Of a stretch of 64,000 nucleotides of DNA, positions 59,311-64,000 are shown piece after piece (the stretch's first letter is position 1; each line of letters opens with the position of its first letter). The translations under genes and the position numbers were made by a program. Location: assembly GCF_042643145.1 (NCBI RefSeq), contig NZ_JBHRSA010000058.1, positions 62,001-126,000 on the forward strand, given 5' to 3'. The stretch is from Virgibacillus_O xinjiangensis. GTDB lineage: Bacteria > Bacillota > Bacilli > Bacillales > Amphibacillaceae. Under the pieces are notes generated by a model that had not been told where the DNA came from, made no database searches, and worked only from the letters and a program-made list of their open reading frames with translations.

Positions 59311-60324
59311 ATGACGAATACCAATCGTTGTATATTACTGGCCAGCCGGCCGGAAGGTATGCCTGATGAGGGAAATTTTGAGCTGGTTGAAGAGGGTGTA
59401 CCTGAGCCCGCAGATGGAGAACTGCTGATCCAAACCATTTATTTGTCTGTGGATCCCTATATGCGAGGGAGAATGACGGGGGTAAGGACATATATTTCTC
59501 CGTTTGACACAGGGAAAGTGTTGACAGGCGGAGTTGTCGGCAAGGTGGTGGTTTCCAGGAATCCAAACTTTGAGAAAGGCGAAATGGTGACAGGGAATTT
59601 GCCATGGGCCGATTATTCTTTGTCTGATGGAAAATATCTACGGAAATTGGACCCCGAGGCAGCCCCTGTTTCAACGGCATTGGGCATTGCGGGTATGCCT
59701 GGGCTCACTGCCTATTTTGGCCTGTTGGACATTGGAAAGCCGCAGCCGGGGGAAACGGTGGTCATCTCCGGTGCAGCGGGTGCTGTAGGTACGGTCGCAG
59801 GACAAATCGCCAAGCTGTACGGATGCAGGGTGATCGGTATTGCAGGTTCCGAGAAGAAAACTTCTTACCTTCAACAGGAATTGGGATTTGATGCAGTGAT
59901 CAATTACCGTACGGAGAATATGAAAGAGGCTGTGAAGCAGCATTGCCCGGATGGGGTGGATATTTATTTTGATAATGTGGGCGGCCCCATCTCCGATATG
60001 GTAATGAAAAGAATCAACTATAAGGCAAGGATCATTCTCTGTGGGCAGATTTCCCAGTATAATTTGAAGCAGCCAGAGCAAGGCCCCCGCCTTCAAGGCC
60101 AGCTGATCCAGCGAAGTGCTCTGATGCAGGGATTCATTGTATCTGATTATGCAGACCGGCATGCGGAAGGAATCAAGCAGCTCGGACAATGGCTGAAGGA
60201 TGGTAAGCTGCAGTACAGGGAAAATGTTGTAAACGGATTAGAAAACGCTCCTCAGGCCTTTATCGGTCTATTTCATGGAGAGAACCTCGGTAAACAACTG
60301 GTGAAAGTTGCAGACGAGCAATAA
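59311..60324 (+). CDS. NADP-dependent oxidoreductase, MDR family (CurA/LTB4DH-like)
   Basis: A 337-residue zinc-independent medium-chain reductase. LSVDPYMRGRM at the N-terminus, the Rossmann motif GAAGAVGTVAGQIAKLYG and FDNVGGPISDMVM are family blocks. These enzymes reduce activated C=C bonds of 2-alkenals or 2-enones with NADPH. AAGGAGGA precedes the ATG, 17 bp after the receptor gene. Role in the pathway, such as saturating an enone intermediate, is inference. Confidence 0.9.
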   Translation: MTNTNRCILLASRPEGMPDEGNFELVEEGVPEPADGELLIQTIYLSVDPYMRGRMTGVRTYISPFDTGKVLTGGVVGKVVVSRNPNFEKGEMVTGNLPWADYSLSDGKYLRKLDPEAAPVSTALGIAGMPGLTAYFGLLDIGKPQPGETVVISGAAGAVGTVAGQIAKLYGCRVIGIAGSEKKTSYLQQELGFDAVINYRTENMKEAVKQHCPDGVDIYFDNVGGPISDMVMKRINYKARIILCGQISQYNLKQPEQGPRLQGQLIQRSALMQGFIVSDYADRHAEGIKQLGQWLKDGKLQYRENVVNGLENAPQAFIGLFHGENLGKQLVKVADEQ

Positions 60325-60336
60325 GGAGGGTGGGCG

Positions 60337-61317
60337 ATGACGGTACAGAACCCGACGTCAGCCAAAAGTGCAAAAGATTTATTGCAAAAATATGGACTGC
60401 ATCCTGTTACCCTGGACCTTCCTTTTCGGCTCGACCATGTGAACTGCTTTATGGCAGAGGGAGAGAATGGATGGACAGTTATAGATACAGGGCTCCACAA
60501 TGAACAGACGAAAGCCAGATGGCGGGAAGAGCTGTCCGGTAGAAAGGTAGCTGAAATCTTGGTTACCCATTACCATCCGGATCACTTCGGATTCGCGGGA
60601 GGGATGCAGGAGTGGACCGGAGCTGTAGTCCGGATGTCCCTGACGGACGCTGAACTTGGACTCAGGGCCTGGCAGTCCGATTTTCTGGGACGGTTGCGAG
60701 AGAATTATAAAAGAGCCGGTGTACCGGATGAGATAGGGAAAGAAATGGCGGATAATACAAAAGACTTTATTCCCCGGGTGACACCTTATCCCACCATTAC
60801 GGACCACCTGGAAGAGGGGGAGAATGTGGCGATCGGTGGCTGGGAATACGAAGTTATTTTTACGCCGGGGCATTCGGATGGGCTTGTAACGTTATTCAAC
60901 AAAGAAAACAGGATATTGCTTTCAACGGATCATATTTTGCCGAAGATCACGCCTAATATTTCCTATTGGTTCCATGGGGATCCCGACCCGCTTGGGTCCT
61001 ATTTACAATCATTGGAAAAGATAAAGAAATTGGACGCTGAGCTTGTCGTTCCTTCCCATGGTCTGCCATTCTATGGAGCGAATGATCGCTTGATGGAGAT
61101 CCAAAGGCATCATGACCGACGCTTGGATGAAGCCCGCGAAGCGATTGACGGAGGTGCCACAGTATACGATGCCTGCCTTAAGTTGTTTCGCAAGGATCTT
61201 ACTGTCCATGAAGTCCGTTTTGCGATCGGGGAGACCTTGTCTCATTTAGAATATTTGCGGCATAGAGGACAGTGCCACCGGGAATTAAAAAATGAGGTGT
61301 ACTGGTACTATATATAG
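60337..61317 (+). CDS. Metallo-beta-lactamase-fold hydrolase
   Basis: A 326-residue MBL-fold protein. The zinc motif THYHPDHFG (HxHxDH), GHSDGLV and STDHILP give the remaining metal ligands, and VVPSHGLPF the last. The long C-terminal helical extension resembles glyoxalase-II-like and lactonase or thioesterase members. AAGGAGGG lies 6 bases before the ATG; 12 bp after the MDR gene, so co-transcribed. It may open a lactone or hydrolyse a thioester; no substrate can be assigned. Confidence 0.88.
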   Translation: MTVQNPTSAKSAKDLLQKYGLHPVTLDLPFRLDHVNCFMAEGENGWTVIDTGLHNEQTKARWREELSGRKVAEILVTHYHPDHFGFAGGMQEWTGAVVRMSLTDAELGLRAWQSDFLGRLRENYKRAGVPDEIGKEMADNTKDFIPRVTPYPTITDHLEEGENVAIGGWEYEVIFTPGHSDGLVTLFNKENRILLSTDHILPKITPNISYWFHGDPDPLGSYLQSLEKIKKLDAELVVPSHGLPFYGANDRLMEIQRHHDRRLDEAREAIDGGATVYDACLKLFRKDLTVHEVRFAIGETLSHLEYLRHRGQCHRELKNEVYWYYI

Positions 61318-61341
61318 GTGTGCCAGGACACCATTTGTTTT
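61317..61341 (+). terminator. Weak terminator after MBL-fold gene
   Basis: GGTGT (61317-61321) and ACACC (61328-61332) form a 5-bp stem with a six-base loop, followed by ATTTGTTTT. It marks the end of region D. Confidence 0.5.
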
Positions 61342-61363
61342 CCTCCCATCCATGAAAGGGTAT
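61337..61363 (+). promoter_or_regulatory. SigB-type general-stress promoter before csbD
   Basis: GTTTTC (61337-61342), 15 bases, GGGTAT (61358-61363) fits the SigB consensus GTTTAA-N12-15-GGGTAT closely. It lies 39 bp upstream of the CsbD start; csbD of B. subtilis is a known SigB-controlled gene. Confidence 0.7.
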
Positions 61364-61401
61364 ATATCCATACATGCTAAATTTTTGATGGAGGGATGGA
61401 A

Positions 61402-61608
61402 ATGGCAAGCAATCATTTAGGTGACAAAGCAAAAGGGATGAAAGATAAGATGAAAGGTATGGGCAAAGAGGAAATCGGCAGAATGACTGGAGACAGCCGT
61501 AAAAAATCGGAGGGCATGGTCGACAGGATGCTCGGGGAAGCAAAAGATGAACGCGGAAATACAAAAAAGAACCTGAATTCATGGGAGAAGAAACGGAAAT
61601 CCGATTAG
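61402..61608 (+). CDS. csbD: CsbD-family stress protein
   Basis: A 68-residue hydrophilic, helical protein rich in Lys, Gly and Met with the CsbD pattern: GDKAKGMKDKMKG and KDERGNTKKNL. Function of the family is not established beyond general-stress induction. GGAGGG (61390-61395) selects ATG 61402; ATG 61396 abuts it. The upstream SigB-type promoter agrees with family regulation. Confidence 0.85.
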   Translation: MASNHLGDKAKGMKDKMKGMGKEEIGRMTGDSRKKSEGMVDRMLGEAKDERGNTKKNLNSWEKKRKSD

Positions 61609-61615
61609 GAACTTG

Positions 61616-61651
61616 AAAGGGGAGGCGCTATTCATATAGTGCCTCCCCTTT
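61616..61651. terminator. Bidirectional terminator between csbD and lipoprotein gene
   Basis: AAAGGGGAGGC (61616-61626) and GCCTCCCCTTT (61641-61651), with an inner GCTAT/ATAGT extension and TCAT loop. The stem is near-perfect and ends in short A/T runs on both sides, between convergent genes. Confidence 0.85.
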
Positions 61652-61656
61652 ATTGC

Positions 61657-61690
61657 AATCATAGCCAATCGGCCATCATTGGCTATGATT
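61657..61690 (-). terminator. Hairpin at the 3' end of the lipoprotein gene
   Basis: AATCATAGCCAAT (61657-61669) and ATTGGCTATGATT (61678-61690), a perfect 13-bp stem that includes the last bases of the minus-strand lipoprotein gene. No T-run in either direction, so it may protect the 3' end or act with the neighbouring terminator. Confidence 0.6.
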
Positions 61691-62339
61691 CATCTGTCTG
61701 TTCAAATGCGTCCGGATAGACAATCGTATCCGTAATCTCTCCGGTCTCCCCATTTTCTATGTTTACGGTCACCTCATAATTTTCTGGATTTACCCCATCC
61801 AATAATTGATAAAACATGCCACTGAAACCTAGGCTGACTGCAGCAAATCCATCAAAGCTATTATCAAATGCTTCCTGGTCAACTACCATGGTGAATTCAG
61901 AAAAATTACCATTGGAGGTGATCTCTTGGATGGAAGGCAGGTCTTCACTGTCAGCCATTTCGTCCATGCTGGCGGTAATCTCTGTTTTGTATTCTTCCAT
62001 CAGCTCCCTATGTTTGCGCTTGGACATTTTATAGGTGAGCGAACCATCATCATGTTCAACAACTTCATCAATACCCATTTCTTTTGCATCAGCAATGAGT
62101 TGATCCATGTCAGCTACACTATCGCTTGATTCAAAGAAAGAGGCAGGGAAAGTGATTTCCACATTCAGTAGCCCTTCGTCCACCTCGACGGATTCATCCT
62201 CAGTATTAGAATTAGCCGAGCTATCACTATCGGTATCCTGATCATTCGAAGAGGTGTTTTCCGCATCTCCCGGCTCCTCGCTGCCACATGCAGCCAGCGC
62301 AGACATGAATAATAGTAAGATAAGTACAAGCTTTTTCAA
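61683..62339 (-). CDS. Lipoprotein of unknown function
   Basis: A 218-residue lipoprotein. The signal peptide ends in LAAC (C18), followed by a very acidic, Ser/Asn/Asp-rich linker (about residues 20-55) and a folded domain with no recognised family. The start is TTG, with AGGGGG 10 bases upstream. It lies convergent to csbD and ahead of the antiporter, in its own transcript. The acidic linker is typical of surface lipoproteins in halotolerant Bacillaceae. Function unknown. Confidence 0.8.
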   Translation of the reverse strand: MKKLVLILLLFMSALAACGSEEPGDAENTSSNDQDTDSDSSANSNTEDESVEVDEGLLNVEITFPASFFESSDSVADMDQLIADAKEMGIDEVVEHDDGSLTYKMSKRKHRELMEEYKTEITASMDEMADSEDLPSIQEITSNGNFSEFTMVVDQEAFDNSFDGFAAVSLGFSGMFYQLLDGVNPENYEVTVNIENGETGEITDTIVYPDAFEQTDES

Positions 62340-62449
62340 CTTTTCTATTCCCCCTGTGTTTTTTCTTATCTTACCATACGACAGAGGTGAGGAAAATATG
62401 AGGTATGGTATTAATCAAGTATCAATGGAGGTGATTATCAGAACAGGAA

Positions 62450-62467
62450 TGGACAACCGGCTGTCCA
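62450..62467 (-). terminator. Weak terminator after antiporter gene
   Basis: On the minus strand TGGACA, loop GCCGGT, TGTCCA lies just after the antiporter stop, followed by TTCCTGTT. Short stem, so only tentative. Confidence 0.4.
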
Positions 62468-62472
62468 CTTAT

Positions 62473-63956
62473 TTATCCGTCGGAAAGATTGTCTCCTCTC
62501 AATACAGCCTCCAAGTCATCGATTTTATCATTTGGAACCAATACATAAATGAGATCGCCCTGCTGTAATTCTACGTTTCCATGTGGCGCAAGTGTATCTC
62601 CTTCCCTCAGTATGATGGCAATATTGGCTTTTGCTGGAAAGCCTGTCTCCTTGATTTTCTTCCCATTGACTGTTGTGGTTTTATCTACTTTGTATTCCAG
62701 TAATTGGATATCCTGCTTTCCAACCGAAAGGAAATCCAAAGAATGGAGTGGATTCAATTCAGTCGGTTTGGCCACTTGCAGTTTATCAGCAACCAATGCC
62801 ATGGTTGTCCCCTGAAAGATGGTCGAGGACAGAACGACAAAGAAAATCACATTGAAATATAACTGACTATGCTCCAGTCCTGCGAGCATAGGAAATAGGG
62901 CAAGGACGATAGGAACAGCACCACGGAGGCCGGCCCAGGACAGGAATAACTTTTCTTTCAAATTGAATTTCATGCCTGCGACGGAGATGAATGTAGCAGC
63001 TGGCCGGGCAATGAACATGAGGATGAGAGACAACAAGAGTCCTTTGAAGACGATGCCCCATGTAAATAGGTCTCCCGGGATGACAAATAAGCCGAGAATC
63101 AAGAACATGACAATCTGGGCAATCCAGCTGAATCCTTCATTAAATCTCAGGATGGTATTCCGCTGTTTCAATCCGGTATTTCCAATGACCAGAGCAGCAA
63201 CATAGACAGCCAATAAGCCACTGGCGTTGGCAAGGGATGCTGTACTGTATGCTAAAAAGGCAAACGAAAAGGCAAGCAAGGGATAAAGTCCGCTCGAAGC
63301 CAGGTTGATCCGATGCAGCCCTTTGCTGGCGGCCCAGCCGATCAGCAGCCCAATTAGCAGTCCTCCGCCCATCTGCCAAAGGAATTGCATGATGAGACCT
63401 AAAAGCCCGGCATGATCCCCAGTTACAAAAGATATAAGGGTCACGGTCAGGAATACAGCCATTGGGTCGTTCGCACCAGATTCCCCCTCAAGGGTAGCAT
63501 CCAGCCGGTCATTGATATTCTTGCCGGCAAGCATAGCAAATACGGCTGCAGCATCAGTTGAACCAACAAGCCTCCTATCAGAAATGACTCTGCCCAGCCA
63601 AGGCCGAAGATGAACTTTGCTGCTATCCCCAGGATCGCCGATGTGAGAAAGACACCTAATGTAGCAAGTGATACAGCCGGGAATGCCATCGGGCGTATGG
63701 TACTCCAATTAGTTTTGATACCGCCGTCAAAAAGAATGATGACCAGAGCCATCATCCCGATCAACTGGGCAATTTGTGGATCCCGGAATTGGATCAAATT
63801 AAGTATTTCTCCCCCGAGTACCATGCCGACCCCAATGAAAAAAATGAGGGAAGGTGCATTAATTCTGGTGGAAAATTGAACCCCTAGTATGCTTATGATA
63901 AATATAAGGGAAATTGTCAGGATGAAAAAATTAGTATCCAATAGTTCTTCTAACAT
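62473..63956 (-). pseudogene. K+/H+ or Na+/H+ antiporter (NhaP2/CPA1 type) with a single-base frameshift
   Basis: Two overlapping minus-strand frames together encode one antiporter. The first (from 63956, with GGAGG 7 bases upstream) gives about 130 residues of normal N-terminal helices up to AESFLIGG; the second continues LVGSTDAAAVF, ESGANDPMAVFLT and the remaining helices to a C-terminal TrkA_C/RCK_C-like domain (LQQGDLIYVLVP). Joining them needs one extra base near 63570 (GGAGGCTTGTT read as GGAGGCCTTGTT), which gives about 494 residues, the normal length. So a 1-bp deletion, or a sequencing error, breaks the gene. Otherwise it is well conserved and would exchange monovalent cations for protons. 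Confidence 0.8.
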
Positions 63957-64000
63957 GCACAGGCCTCCAGTAAAAAAATGGCTTTTTTTACTATTCCCCA

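Noticed and set aside
1..64000. CRISPR arrays, tRNA/rRNA genes, transposases or phage genes
   Set aside because: No regular spaced repeats, tRNA-like cloverleafs, integrase or transposase motifs were noticed on either strand.

Overview
The window looks like a chromosomal segment of a Bacillaceae (low-to-mid GC Firmicute), possibly a soil, marine or halotolerant genus. The signs are strong AGGAGG-type ribosome binding sites with ATG/GTG/TTG starts, CcpA cre-like sites, a SigB-like promoter before a CsbD gene, sigma-54 promoters with PAS/AAA+ activators, Gram-positive lipoboxes, and a dispersed intergenic repeat of a kind I remember from Bacillaceae genomes. No rRNA, tRNA, CRISPR array, phage or insertion sequence was seen. 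Nearly every gene lies on the + strand up to 61.6 kb, and almost all of it is a catabolic supercluster for organic acids and CoA thioesters.

Region A (1-14.1 kb) looks like a sulfate-ester/aryl module: the end of a flavoprotein dehydrogenase, a meta-cleavage-type C-C hydrolase, an MFS carrier, a secreted lipoprotein sulfatase with its formylglycine-generating enzyme, a DctPQM TRAP importer, an HsaA/HpaB-like flavin monooxygenase, an unrecognised polytopic membrane protein, then two MaoC hot-dog proteins flanking a nitronate-monooxygenase-like protein. No ring-cleavage dioxygenase is present inside the window.

Region B (14.1-30.0 kb) encodes a cyclohexanecarboxylate (CHC) pathway resembling the aliAB/badHIK route of Rhodopseudomonas: CoA ligase (AliA), CHC-CoA dehydrogenase (AliB), hydratase (BadK), 2-hydroxy-CHC-CoA dehydrogenase (BadH) and ring-opening 2-keto-CHC-CoA hydrolase (BadI), giving pimeloyl-CoA. 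It also has a GntP-family permease, an SDR lacking the catalytic Tyr and Lys, a 3-hydroxyacyl-CoA dehydrogenase, a second acyl-CoA dehydrogenase, an IclR regulator, two sigma-54 activators and a PanE-like reductase. Two sigma-54 promoters drive parts of it.

Region C (30.0-41.3 kb) follows a third sigma-54 promoter, with upstream inverted repeats and a cre site. It is a beta-oxidation operon: acyl-CoA dehydrogenase, SDR, fused TRAP/TAXI importer, CoA ligase, 3-hydroxyacyl-CoA dehydrogenase, EtfBA, thiolase and thioesterase, which could complete pimeloyl-CoA breakdown.

Region D (41.3-61.3 kb) starts at a SigA-type promoter overlapped by a near-perfect 26-bp palindrome. It carries a second acyl-CoA degradation set, a TetR regulator, an APH-type kinase and ACAD10/11-like dehydrogenase pair, a diverged ComB-like phosphatase, a PaaG-like isomerase, a Liv-type ABC importer, an MDR-family oxidoreductase and a metallo-beta-lactamase-fold hydrolase.

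Region E (61.3-64 kb) is unrelated housekeeping or stress content: CsbD, a lipoprotein and a CPA-type antiporter gene broken by a single-base frameshift. Protein assignments rest on motif reading and remembered family features, not on database searches.
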